A DNA stretch of 64,000 nt. It comes from Oleiagrimonas sp963817755 (GTDB lineage: Bacteria; Pseudomonadota; Gammaproteobacteria; Xanthomonadales; Rhodanobacteraceae). Below, one piece after another: positions 8,836 to 17,277 of this stretch. A model generated the notes under the pieces. The model was not told the DNA's origin. It made no database searches and saw nothing but the letters and a program-made list of their open reading frames with translations. The stretch lies in contig CAWFPB010000003.1 of the NCBI GenBank assembly GCA_963817755.1, forward strand, positions 1,116,001-1,180,000. Direction: 5' to 3'. The translations under genes were made by a program, and so were the position numbers. The first letter of the stretch is position 1. Every line of letters starts with the position of its first letter.

Positions 8836-10895
8836 GGGATCCGCGCTACGACATCCTGTTCGAGCCAGTGAAGATCGGCCCGGTCACCGCCAGGAACCGC
8901 TTCTTCCAGGTGCCGCACTGCAACGGCATGGGCCACGCCATGCCGCTGGCGCACGCGGCCATGCGCGAGGTGAAGGCCGAGGGCGGCTGGGCGGTGGTCT
9001 CCACCGAGGAATGCGAGATCCATCCCAGCGGCGACCTCACGCCCTACGTCGAGGCGCGACTGTGGGACGACCGCGACATCCCCGCGCTGGCGCTGATGTG
9101 CGAGAAGGTGCACGCGCACGGTGCGCTGGCCGCGCTGGAGCTGTCGCACAACGGCCCCACCGCCTCCAACCTGTACTCGCGCGAGGCGCTGATCGGCCCC
9201 TCGCACCAGCCGAGCAAGTACGGCTACCCCTCGCAGGCGCGCGCGATGACGCTGGCGGACATCCGCGAATACCGCCGCTGGCACCGCGAGGCGGCCATCC
9301 GCGGCAAGCGCGCGGGCATGGACATCATCTACGTCTACGCCGCGCACGACCTGTCGCTGCCGATGCACTTCCTGCAACGCCGGCGCAACCAGCGCACGGA
9401 CGCCTACGGCGGCTCGCTGGAGAACCGCGTGCGCCTGCTGCGCGAGGTGCTGGAGGACACACGCGAGGCGGTCGGCGACACCTGCGCGGTGGCGCTGCGC
9501 TTCGCCACCGAGGAACTGCTCGGCGCCGGCGGCGTGGAGCTGGCCGAGGCCCGGGACATCGTCGCCATGCTGGCCGAGCTGCCGGACCTGTGGGACGTCA
9601 ACATCGCCGCCTGGTACAACGACTCCATTCCCTCGCGCTTCGCCCCCGAGGGCGCGCAGGAGCCGTTCATCGACTTCGTCAAGAAGACCACCAGCAAGCC
9701 GGTGGTCGGTGTCGGCCGCTTCACCTCGCCGGACACCATGGTCGCGCAGATCAAGCGCGGCGTGATCGACCTGATCGGCGCCGCGCGCCCGTCCATCGCC
9801 GATCCCTTCCTGCCGCGCAAGATCGAGCAGGGCCGCATCGACGACATCCGCGAATGCATCGGCTGCAACATCTGCGTCTCCGGCGACATGACCATCTCGC
9901 CCATCCGCTGCACGCAGAACCCCAGCATGGGCGAGGAATGGCGCAAGGGCTGGCACCCCGAGCGCATCGCCCCCGCGCGCCGGCCGCGCCGCGTGCTGGT
10001 GGTCGGCGGCGGCCCCGCCGGGCTGGAAGCCGCGCGCGCGCTCGGCCAGCGCGGCTGCGAAGTCAGCCTCGCCGAAGGGCGGCGCGAACTCGGCGGCCGG
10101 GTCACCCGCGAGGCGCGCCTGCCCGGCCTGGCCGAATGGGCGCGCGTGCGCGACTGGCGCATCGGCCAGATCGACCAGCTCGCCAAGGTCGGCGTCTACC
10201 TGGATTCCCTACTCGGCGCGCAGGACGTGCTCGACTTCGGCGCCGACCACGTCGTGCTCGCCACCGGCTGCCACTGGCGCCGCGACGGCTACGGTCGCAG
10301 CAACGGCATGGGCATCGCCGCGCTCGCCGCCAACCCGCACGTCTACACCCTGGACGACCTGATGGACGGCCGCCTGCCCGATGGCCGCGTCGCCGTGTTC
10401 GACGACGACGGCTTCTACTACGCCAGCGTCGCCGCCGAGTTGCTGCACCGGCACGGCTGCACGGTCACCTACATCACCCCGGACGACGCCATCGCGCCGT
10501 GGAGCCAGCACACGCTGGACTACCGCCACATCCGCAAGCGCATGGCCGAGCTCGGCATCGAACCGCTGGTCTCGCAGAACATCACCGGATTCGACGGCGC
10601 CACGCTCACCCTGGAAGACGCCTGGAGCGGCCGTACCCGCGAGCAGCCGTGCGAGGCCATCGTCACCGTCACCGCGCGCCAGCCCGACGACGCCCTGCAC
10701 CAGGCCCTGCTGGAACGCGAGGCCGAATGGGCCGACGCCGGCATCACCAGCGTGCGCTGCATCGGCGATGCCGAAGCTCCCGGCCTCATCGCCCACGCTG
10801 TCTATGCCGGCCACCGCTACGCACGCGAACTGGACGAACCGGCGAGCGGCGACGTCCCCTTCAGGCGCCACTTCCACGGCGACGTACCGGTCTAG
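8832..10895 (+). CDS. FMN/4Fe-4S/FAD N-demethylase (dimethylglycine dehydrogenase DgcA / trimethylamine dehydrogenase family)
   Basis: A 687-residue member of the old-yellow-enzyme-like family that includes trimethylamine dehydrogenase, 2,4-dienoyl-CoA reductase, DgcA and StcD. Residues 1-340 form the FMN barrel (starting YDILFEPVKIGPVTARNRF). Cys342, Cys345, Cys348 and Cys360 make the C-x2-C-x2-C-x11-C 4Fe-4S motif. A dinucleotide fold begins at VLVVGGGPAGLEAARALG near residue 389. DgcA and StcD oxidise secondary or tertiary N-methyl amines to release formaldehyde, and pairing with a Rieske enzyme is the known glycine betaine and stachydrine arrangement. That makes stepwise N-demethylation the best guess here. 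The electron-transfer flavoprotein DgcB is absent. The start is fixed by the ATGA overlap. It is the last gene of the operon. Confidence 0.85.
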   Translation: MRDPRYDILFEPVKIGPVTARNRFFQVPHCNGMGHAMPLAHAAMREVKAEGGWAVVSTEECEIHPSGDLTPYVEARLWDDRDIPALALMCEKVHAHGALAALELSHNGPTASNLYSREALIGPSHQPSKYGYPSQARAMTLADIREYRRWHREAAIRGKRAGMDIIYVYAAHDLSLPMHFLQRRRNQRTDAYGGSLENRVRLLREVLEDTREAVGDTCAVALRFATEELLGAGGVELAEARDIVAMLAELPDLWDVNIAAWYNDSIPSRFAPEGAQEPFIDFVKKTTSKPVVGVGRFTSPDTMVAQIKRGVIDLIGAARPSIADPFLPRKIEQGRIDDIRECIGCNICVSGDMTISPIRCTQNPSMGEEWRKGWHPERIAPARRPRRVLVVGGGPAGLEAARALGQRGCEVSLAEGRRELGGRVTREARLPGLAEWARVRDWRIGQIDQLAKVGVYLDSLLGAQDVLDFGADHVVLATGCHWRRDGYGRSNGMGIAALAANPHVYTLDDLMDGRLPDGRVAVFDDDGFYYASVAAELLHRHGCTVTYITPDDAIAPWSQHTLDYRHIRKRMAELGIEPLVSQNITGFDGATLTLEDAWSGRTREQPCEAIVTVTARQPDDALHQALLEREAEWADAGITSVRCIGDAEAPGLIAHAVYAGHRYARELDEPASGDVPFRRHFHGDVPV

Positions 10896-10989
10896 GGCAC
10901 GGGCCAGGCCGGACGCGGCTTGTCCAAGGCCCTTGCGTTTGCGGTCAGCCACAGTGGCCCGCGTCCGTTGTTACGCAGCTCCCTGCACA

Positions 10990-12624
10990 TCAGCTTCCTG
11001 ACAGGTAGCGATCAAGCACGTTGGCCGTGACCCGGGCAACCATCGGATCGCCGCGCAACAGCCCCGCCACCCATTCGCAACTTCCGGCGTGGAACACCTC
11101 GCCGGCGCCGCGCTCGAAATGCACGATCATGCCGGCGCCTCGCTTGATGCGATCAACCGAGGACTCGCTCGAATCGCCGCAGCGAAGCTCGGCGACGTAC
11201 GCCGCTTCTTCATCGGCAATGAACCGGTCGTCGCGCTCGACCTGCGAACGGGGTTCCTCCAGCAACGAGGACAGACCGAGTGCCAGGATCGAGATGCCCG
11301 CCGGTGCTCCGCCCGTGGGCAGGGCTTCGGGCAGCCCGTCGCGGATCACATAGGGCAGGCCATCGACTTCGTAACCGAACGCATGGCCATCGGCACCCAG
11401 CAGGTCGCCATAGGCGAGATCCGTACCGTGGAAGGCCCAATGTTCGGGCCGATAGACGGGAAAGCCCCGGACGCCGCGCGCGGCGCACCCGCCCCAACCC
11501 GCATACAGCCCGTCGGTGGCATTGAGGCCAAACGTGGACGCACCCGGCCGGCCGGTTTCCGGTGCTTCCCAGGAGCCTGTGGTTCGTGATTTGTCGAGTG
11601 CCCTGTAGACCGGGTCGTCGGTGCGCGCTCGGTACTTGTAGCAGACCTGGCGCCTGCCCCCGTCCTCGAACCGCGTCTGCCACATGAAGTTGCCGGCGAA
11701 CCGCGCCACGTGCCCACCGCCGTCGACATAGGCATCGATCGCGTCGCGCATTTCCCAGGTCCAGTACTCGTCGTGGCCGACCATCACCACGCAGCCATAG
11801 TCGCGCAGCAACTCGGGTTCGTAGTGGAGTTCGTGCTGGCTGACCAGATCGACGGCGTAGCCTGTGCGTTCGGCCCAGCGCATGAAATGCGCGTCGTAGC
11901 TCGCCCAACCGGCCGACGCGTATTTGTTCGAATGGCCGGTCGCGTAGGCCCACTCCATATGCGGGTAGCGCAGGGCCGCGCCCGGCGGAGGCGAGCATTC
12001 CAGCGGGACTCGGGGGGCCTCGTCGGGAAGCACGACGAAACCGCGGCACCACGGCCGCTCGATGCTGACAGTCGGCGAGTACTGGTCGCGATTCGGACCG
12101 GTCAGGCCCCGATAGTGACTCGAGCCGCCCCAGGTGTTGTATGCCACCCAGGTTCCGGTAGCCGCGACCTGCAGGATCCTGCGCGGCTTGGGTCCGGGAG
12201 ACGGCTTGACGATGAACAGGTGATGAGAACGGATCGGCGCTCCATCGCGACCCTCGGCCGACAAACTGACGCGGTAGGCGCCGGACGGCCAGTCCTCGCC
12301 GACCTGGAACTCGAACGCGGTCGCCCAGCCACAACCCTCGATCGAGCAGTCCTCCGGGGTCGGCTGCCAGCGCAGACCGGACAGCGAGTGCTTCAGGACA
12401 ACGCGCAGTTCGGCGCCGTCGCGTGCGATCTCGAGTGCCGCGTTCTGCACGCTCGAACTGATCTGCAAGCGCACGGTCGAGCCGGGGGAATAGGCCAGTG
12501 CATCGCTGTAGCACCATATCTCGCCGCGCGCGCCATCCATGCCCGGAACCTCGTATCGATGGGCGAAAACGGCCTCACGGCGCTGTGCCGCACCCAGTCC
12601 AAAATCCGGGTAATCCGTGCGCAT
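10990..12624 (-). CDS. N,N-dimethylformamidase beta-subunit-like protein
   Basis: A 544-residue protein resembling the C-terminal region of the large subunit of N,N-dimethylformamidase (DmfA2), an iron hydrolase that splits dimethylformamide to dimethylamine and formate. Recognisable blocks are TWVAYNTWGGSSHY, VGHDEYWTWEMRDAI and GGGHVARFAGNFMWQ. The Tyr in HDEYW matches a tyrosine that, from memory, ligates the iron in the characterised enzyme. It is shorter than DmfA2 (about 760 residues) and no small alpha subunit is encoded nearby. ATG 12624 was chosen; a TTG 36 bases upstream also stays in frame. It has no signal peptide. It is divergent from an NCS1 permease, so an amide or ureide substrate is plausible but unproven. 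Confidence 0.72.
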   Translation of the reverse strand: MRTDYPDFGLGAAQRREAVFAHRYEVPGMDGARGEIWCYSDALAYSPGSTVRLQISSSVQNAALEIARDGAELRVVLKHSLSGLRWQPTPEDCSIEGCGWATAFEFQVGEDWPSGAYRVSLSAEGRDGAPIRSHHLFIVKPSPGPKPRRILQVAATGTWVAYNTWGGSSHYRGLTGPNRDQYSPTVSIERPWCRGFVVLPDEAPRVPLECSPPPGAALRYPHMEWAYATGHSNKYASAGWASYDAHFMRWAERTGYAVDLVSQHELHYEPELLRDYGCVVMVGHDEYWTWEMRDAIDAYVDGGGHVARFAGNFMWQTRFEDGGRRQVCYKYRARTDDPVYRALDKSRTTGSWEAPETGRPGASTFGLNATDGLYAGWGGCAARGVRGFPVYRPEHWAFHGTDLAYGDLLGADGHAFGYEVDGLPYVIRDGLPEALPTGGAPAGISILALGLSSLLEEPRSQVERDDRFIADEEAAYVAELRCGDSSESSVDRIKRGAGMIVHFERGAGEVFHAGSCEWVAGLLRGDPMVARVTANVLDRYLSGS

Positions 12625-12685
12625 CAAAGGCTTCCGCCAAACGTTCGCATAGTGAACCAAACTCTTGTTGCTACTGGCCTTTTAT

Positions 12686-12700
12686 TGTGATCTCTTCACA
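12686..12700. promoter_or_regulatory. inverted repeat TGTGA-N5-TCACA between divergent genes
   Basis: A perfect 5-bp inverted repeat with a 5-base spacer lies in the 95-base gap between the dimethylformamidase-like gene (minus) and the NCS1 permease (plus), 20 bases before the permease start. The half-sites equal those of CRP/Clp, but the canonical spacer is six bases, so it may be a site for another regulator or chance. Confidence 0.35.
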
Positions 12701-12719
12701 CGATCCGGCAAAGCAAAAT

Positions 12720-14132
12720 ATGCGGCACACCATGCAAAACCACACAAGCTCGCGTCGACGTCGAATCGAACAGCACACGATCTATCCGATTCCGCTCGAT
12801 GAGCGCCACGGCCGGGCGCGGCAATTGTTCTCGTTGTGGTTCGGCGCGAACTTGAATGTGCTCACGATCGTCACCGGCGCGCTGGCGACGACCGTGTTCG
12901 GGCAATCGTTCTTCTACGGCAGCCTGGCGATCGTGCTCGGCAACCTGGTCGGCACCTTGTTCATGGCGCTGCACGCCGCGCAGGGACCGCGTCTCGGCGT
13001 GCCGCAAATGGTGCAAAGCCGCGGCCAGTTCGGGGCGCGTGGTGCCGCGTCCGTGGTGGCCCTGGTGATCTTCATGTATATCGGCTACGGGGCGACCGCA
13101 CTGGTGACCGGTGGCCAGTCGCTGCACGCGATCGTGCCGGCGATCGGCGTACGCGAAGGCATCGTCGTGGTCGGCATGCTCAGCCTCGCGGCGGCGATCT
13201 ACGGGCACGACCTGATCCATGCCGCCACGCGCGCGATTGCCTACGTTTCTGGTGCTGCGGTCGTCCTGTGCTATGTCGCCCTGGCGCTCGTCGGACGGAT
13301 GCCGCACGCCTACCTCACGCATGGCTCGTTCTCCATCGTCGGCTTCCTGGGGATGATGTCGATCGGGGTGTTCTGGCAACTGGGATACGCGCCGTACGTG
13401 TCCGACTATTCGCGCTACCTGCCCCCCGACACCGGTCCCCGACAGGCATTCTGGGCCTCGTACTGGGGAACGACATTCGGCGCGGTGCTGCCCATGGTGT
13501 TCGGTGCCTTGATCGGGCCCGCGGTCGTGGGCGGCGATGTCGTCGCCGCGATTTCCGCGTTGACCGGACCCGCGAGCATGCCGATCGTGGTCCTGTTCAC
13601 CCCGGGCGTGGCCGTCGCCGGCGCGATCTGCATCTACGGCGGGACGCTCGCGGTGATCACGCTCGCCCAGACCTTCCTCCCCGGCTGGCATGCGAACTGG
13701 CGCACCCGCGCGCCGATTGCGACTGCCATCTTCATTGCCGCCGTGGCGCTCGGCACCGTCGGCGCCGCCCGTTTCCTGCCGCTCTACAGCCACTTCACCG
13801 AACTGTTGCTGTACCTGATGGTGCCGTGGACGGCGGTGAACCTGGTCGATTACTACTGGGTGCGATTCGGCGACTACCATGTGCCGTCGTTCTTCGCCGC
13901 CGACGGCGGGGTCTACGGTCGCTACAACGTGGCGGCGCTGGGTGCCTACGCGCTGGGCATCGTGGTCCAGGTGCCCTTCATCGCCGCCGATTTCTACACC
14001 GGACCGGTGGCGCGCATGCTCGGCGGTATCGACCTGTCATGGCTCGCCGGCCTCGTGGTCACCGCAGTCGTCTACTACTTCAGCGCCCCACGCCATGTCG
14101 CACAGCCGGCCGTCACGAGCGATGCGGGTTGA
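12720..14132 (+). CDS. NCS1 family nucleobase/hydantoin/cytosine permease
   Basis: A 470-residue polytopic membrane protein of the nucleobase-cation symporter 1 family (cytosine, purine, allantoin, hydantoin or thiamine importers). The N-terminal motif PIPLDERHGRARQLFSLWFGANLN and the following glycine-rich helix are diagnostic of NCS1, and about 12 hydrophobic segments follow. ATG 12720 was chosen; ATG 12732 is equally possible and neither has a strong ribosome-binding site. It is divergent from the dimethylformamidase-like gene and followed 137 bases later by an ACT-domain protein. The neighbour suggests transport of an amide or ureide-type nitrogen compound. The exact ligand cannot be read. 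Confidence 0.85.
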   Translation: MRHTMQNHTSSRRRRIEQHTIYPIPLDERHGRARQLFSLWFGANLNVLTIVTGALATTVFGQSFFYGSLAIVLGNLVGTLFMALHAAQGPRLGVPQMVQSRGQFGARGAASVVALVIFMYIGYGATALVTGGQSLHAIVPAIGVREGIVVVGMLSLAAAIYGHDLIHAATRAIAYVSGAAVVLCYVALALVGRMPHAYLTHGSFSIVGFLGMMSIGVFWQLGYAPYVSDYSRYLPPDTGPRQAFWASYWGTTFGAVLPMVFGALIGPAVVGGDVVAAISALTGPASMPIVVLFTPGVAVAGAICIYGGTLAVITLAQTFLPGWHANWRTRAPIATAIFIAAVALGTVGAARFLPLYSHFTELLLYLMVPWTAVNLVDYYWVRFGDYHVPSFFAADGGVYGRYNVAALGAYALGIVVQVPFIAADFYTGPVARMLGGIDLSWLAGLVVTAVVYYFSAPRHVAQPAVTSDAG

Positions 14133-14269
14133 CACAAGGGAATTCGGGGTTGGCCAAGGCCTTCGGACATGGCAGCCTCCCGTTGCTACCCTTGGATTGG
14201 TGCCAAATGCCGGGGCGCATCGAAAACCTCGGCCCACCCGATTCGCGGCTGTCGGCTGTCGGACAACGC

Positions 14270-14674
14270 ATGCAACCCATCAGCGACCTCGAGACACTCC
14301 TGACCCACATGAACCCGGTTCTCCACCCGGGCCGCTACGTTTTCGTTGCACTTCCCCCTGACCTTGCGATTGACCCGGACCTCATCGTGTCTTCGATCCG
14401 CGAGCCCGAGGGACGTTCGGTCATCGTCCCGGAACAAGTCGCTCAGCAGCATGGTCTGCCGGCCTCGTTCGTCGCGGCCTGGATCACTCTCACCGTCCAC
14501 TCGGATCTTGCAGCCGTCGGCCTGACTGCCGAATTCTCGCGGGCACTCAGTCTGGCCGGCATCAGTTGCAATGTGGTTGCCGGCGTTCATCACGACCATC
14601 TGTTCGTGCCGTTCGAACAGGCTCAGCAGGCCATGGATGCACTGCGCGCATGCTCGCCATCGGCGGGCCAATGA
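14270..14674 (+). CDS. ACT domain-containing protein (COG3602 type)
   Basis: A 134-residue cytoplasmic protein of the small conserved family with an ACT-like fold, recognisable by HPGRYVFVALP near the N terminus and AEFSRALSLAGISCNVVAGVHHDHLFVPFEQAQQAMDAL towards the end. ACT domains bind small ligands, usually amino acids, and regulate enzymes or transporters. No specific role is known for this family. ATG 14270 gives the usual family length; ATG 14207 would add 21 poorly conserved residues. It follows the NCS1 permease in the same direction. The 235 bases after it hold no recognisable element. Confidence 0.75.
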   Translation: MQPISDLETLLTHMNPVLHPGRYVFVALPPDLAIDPDLIVSSIREPEGRSVIVPEQVAQQHGLPASFVAAWITLTVHSDLAAVGLTAEFSRALSLAGISCNVVAGVHHDHLFVPFEQAQQAMDALRACSPSAGQ

Positions 14675-14909
14675 TGGATGCATTCGACGCAGCCCCCAGG
14701 CGTGGCGGACTCCGGGCCTAAACCTTCGCCGTGGACGCCGGTTTCGACCGATCGCCCGGGCAGCGGCGGCCGTTGAACAGTGCGTTCCGACCCGGGTGTT
14801 GCGCGCGTCGGCCATGGATTCGGCTTGTGCACAAACTCAGTGTCATTGTGACGAGAACGGGTGGATCGCCTGTCGGCAGGCCGGCAGTCATGGCCCTGGC
14901 GCATCCCGG

Positions 14910-16067
14910 CTAGACCGCCCAGATCTCCCCGAAGACCCGACGGAAATTGAGCCCGAGCACCTTGTCGGCGACACGCGCCTTGTAGCCGTGCCGGAGCAGC
15001 GCGTCGGCCACCCAGGCCAGCTTGCGCGGGGTGTCGACGTCCGGAAGGTACGGCGGCCGGTTCTCGCCCGGGGCGCCCAGGCCCTTCCGGCGCCGCCAGG
15101 CCTCGAGCTTGGCAATCTCGCGGAATTCCCGGGCGTTGGGCGGGAAGAACAGCGAGTCGGTGCCGATGCCGACATGGTCTTCGCCGCACACATCGAGCGC
15201 GTGCAGCATGTGGCGCATGTAGTCGGGCAACTCGGGCTGGCGCGTGGGCGGGGTCAGGAACGGCAGCATGTAGAGGCCCATCACACCACCCTTCGCCGCC
15301 AGCGCGCGCAGGGCGCGGTCGGTCTTGTTGCGCGGATGGTCGTACACCGCACGGCAGCCGGCGTGGGTGATGACCGCGGGTCGCCGCGACAGCCGGATGC
15401 CGTCCAGGGTGGTCTGCGCGTTGGCGTGACTCAGGTCCAGCGCCACGCCGAGATCGTTCATGGCTGCGATCGCCTTGCGTCCCAGCGCGGTGACCCCGTC
15501 GGTATCGCCGTCCAGGCAGCCGCAGCCGAAGACTGTGTGGTGGTTGTAGGTCAGCTGCATCACCAGCACGTCGAGTCGACGGAACTCGGCGATGCGCTCG
15601 ACCTTCCCCTGCAGCATGGTGACCGCCTCGAACGAGTTGATCACCGCGATCCTGCGCTCGTCACGGGCGCGATCCAGGTCCTTCGGGCGCACCACCTTGA
15701 TGAACAAGTCGGGATGACGGTCGACCAGTGCCTGCACCGCCGCGATGTCGGCCACCGCCTGGTCGAAGTCGCCGTTGGCGCCACCCAGGGTCGACTTCAT
15801 CGCCGTCACGCCGGATCCATGCAGGATGCGCAGGCGCCGGGCGCAGTCCTTTTCCTCGAGCAACTCGCCGATCGAGGCCAGGCCGTTGGCATCGAGCACG
15901 AAAGCGTGGCGATACAGGCGGTCGGCACGCGCCGACAGCGGCGGCAGGCGCGGCGCGGCCGGCGCGCTCCTGGCGACACGTACGGATGACCACGGCAGCA
16001 GCGCCGCCAGGACTGCACTTCCGGACCCGGCCAGGAATGCCCGGCGTGCGCGTTGTTCCTCGTTCAT
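14910..16067 (-). CDS. M19 membrane dipeptidase homologue with altered metal site, exported
   Basis: A 385-residue protein of the renal (M19) dipeptidase family, zinc enzymes that cleave dipeptides. A twin-arginine-like leader (RARRAFLAGSG) followed by a hydrophobic stretch implies export. The bridging glutamate (INSFEAVT), the histidine of DLSHA and the block THAGCRAVYDHPRNKTD agree with the family, as does GIGTDSLFF. The first metal motif, usually His-x-Asp in DGHND, is replaced by DANGL at residues 59-63, so one zinc site is probably lost or changed. It may be a divergent peptidase or a non-peptidase relative. Start ATG 16067 gives a complete leader. It is isolated from the flanking genes by 54 bases or more. 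Confidence 0.82.
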   Translation of the reverse strand: MNEEQRARRAFLAGSGSAVLAALLPWSSVRVARSAPAAPRLPPLSARADRLYRHAFVLDANGLASIGELLEEKDCARRLRILHGSGVTAMKSTLGGANGDFDQAVADIAAVQALVDRHPDLFIKVVRPKDLDRARDERRIAVINSFEAVTMLQGKVERIAEFRRLDVLVMQLTYNHHTVFGCGCLDGDTDGVTALGRKAIAAMNDLGVALDLSHANAQTTLDGIRLSRRPAVITHAGCRAVYDHPRNKTDRALRALAAKGGVMGLYMLPFLTPPTRQPELPDYMRHMLHALDVCGEDHVGIGTDSLFFPPNAREFREIAKLEAWRRRKGLGAPGENRPPYLPDVDTPRKLAWVADALLRHGYKARVADKVLGLNFRRVFGEIWAV

Positions 16068-16121
16068 CGTTCCCCCTGCCCCGGCATCATCGGCGATGCC
16101 ATCCTCCGGTTTTCCCCAAGG

Positions 16122-16556
16122 TCACGGTTTCACGCTGCGCTCGAAGCAGTGCCGACCGGCCGGATGCCGCCAGCTGTCGTCATCCGGCAGCGGGCGTACC
16201 GCCAGCGGTTCTTGCCGGGACCCGGCGTCAGGCGTGGCGAGCTTGAAATGCGCGCACAGGCGGTAACGGGCCTTGCCCTCCACCTCGTATGCGTACGGCG
16301 CCCCGGTCAGCGGGTCGCGCCCCACCGCCGGATTCACGTTCAGGTGCGCCAGGTCCGGCGGCAGCGCCTGATGCACCATCCAGTAGCCGCCGATGTGGTT
16401 GCTCAGCTCGCGCAGGTCCTGTACCCGGCGCGCATCCAGCCGCAGGTCACGCTGGTGGCCGGGCGGGCCCAGTATCCACAGCCCCGAACCGACCGCGGCG
16501 GCCATCGCCACGGCCGCCGTGATCGCCAACCACCGGCCCGGTCCGCGCGCGCTCAC
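16122..16556 (-). CDS. hypothetical protein with one N-terminal membrane segment
   Basis: A 144-residue protein that I do not recognise. Residues about 9-28 (WLAITAAVAMAAAVGSGLWI) form a single membrane anchor and the rest would be periplasmic. The soluble part contains RELSNHIGGYWMVHQALPPDLAHLN and DPLTGAPYAYEV, a pattern seen in proteins paired with DUF5671 membrane proteins and reminiscent of pilin-like or type II secretion pseudopilin C-terminal regions. The start is GTG 16556, which overlaps the stop of the upstream DUF5671 gene by four bases (GTGA). The two are therefore translationally coupled and probably work together in the inner membrane. Confidence 0.7.
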   Translation of the reverse strand: MSARGPGRWLAITAAVAMAAAVGSGLWILGPPGHQRDLRLDARRVQDLRELSNHIGGYWMVHQALPPDLAHLNVNPAVGRDPLTGAPYAYEVEGKARYRLCAHFKLATPDAGSRQEPLAVRPLPDDDSWRHPAGRHCFERSVKP

Positions 16557-17188
16557 GACTCGGACTCGTCGCGGCGCAGGTCCCACAGGTAGTAGCTGAA
16601 GACCGACGCGGCGATGGCCCCCACCACCAGCGCCTTGAGCACGAAGCGTACCGTCAGCGCGCCGCCCAGCACCTGGTAGACCAGCGTGATCAGGTCGCCG
16701 ATCAGGGTCACCGCAGCCAGGAACAGGGTCAGGTAGGTCAGCCAGCGGCGCACCGCGGACAGCCGCTTGACCGGCTGCTCGCGCAGGCTGCGGGCGATGC
16801 GCGCGGACATCGCCAGGAACAGCGGGAAGGCGATCAGGATCGAGGCCACCGACCAGCGTATGGAGGGACCGAACATGCCGGTGTTGTCGGTCGGGTCGGG
16901 AAAGGCGCGGTCGATCAGCGCGTACAGCAGGCTGCCAAAGTGGTAGGCGCTGAGGTACAGCGTGGTGAACAGCACCAGGTAGACGAAGGCATCGCGTGCC
17001 GAAAGATGCGGACGGGGCCGCGGCACCGGTACCTCGAAATCCACCTCGGCAAAACCGGCCAGTGCGCTGCGCACCTGATCCGGCGTCCAGCCGGCCTGCG
17101 CCAGCACCGCCTCGATACGCTCGCGCGGCGTGCCGCGCGCCAGCGCGTCGCGCACAAAGCGATCCAGTTCCTGCGTACTGCCGGCCAT
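16553..17188 (-). CDS. DUF5671 domain-containing membrane protein
   Basis: A 211-residue protein. The first 45 residues are a small helical domain (QELDRFVRDALARGTPRERIEAVLAQAGWTPDQV) like those that often precede DUF5671. Four to five hydrophobic helices follow, with the conserved start SARDAFVYLVLFTTLYLSAYHFGSLLYALID. No catalytic residues are evident. ATG 17188 was chosen because it begins the helical domain. Function is unknown; a stress or envelope role is only a guess. It is coupled to the downstream membrane-anchored protein by a GTGA overlap. Confidence 0.75.
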   Translation of the reverse strand: MAGSTQELDRFVRDALARGTPRERIEAVLAQAGWTPDQVRSALAGFAEVDFEVPVPRPRPHLSARDAFVYLVLFTTLYLSAYHFGSLLYALIDRAFPDPTDNTGMFGPSIRWSVASILIAFPLFLAMSARIARSLREQPVKRLSAVRRWLTYLTLFLAAVTLIGDLITLVYQVLGGALTVRFVLKALVVGAIAASVFSYYLWDLRRDESES

Positions 17189-17277
17189 GGCGGACTCCGT
17201 CGAGAGTGGACCCGGGCAGTATGCCACCCAAGCTTGGTGCCGTGGCGCGCACGCCGGCAACACAGGGCGTCGACCGC

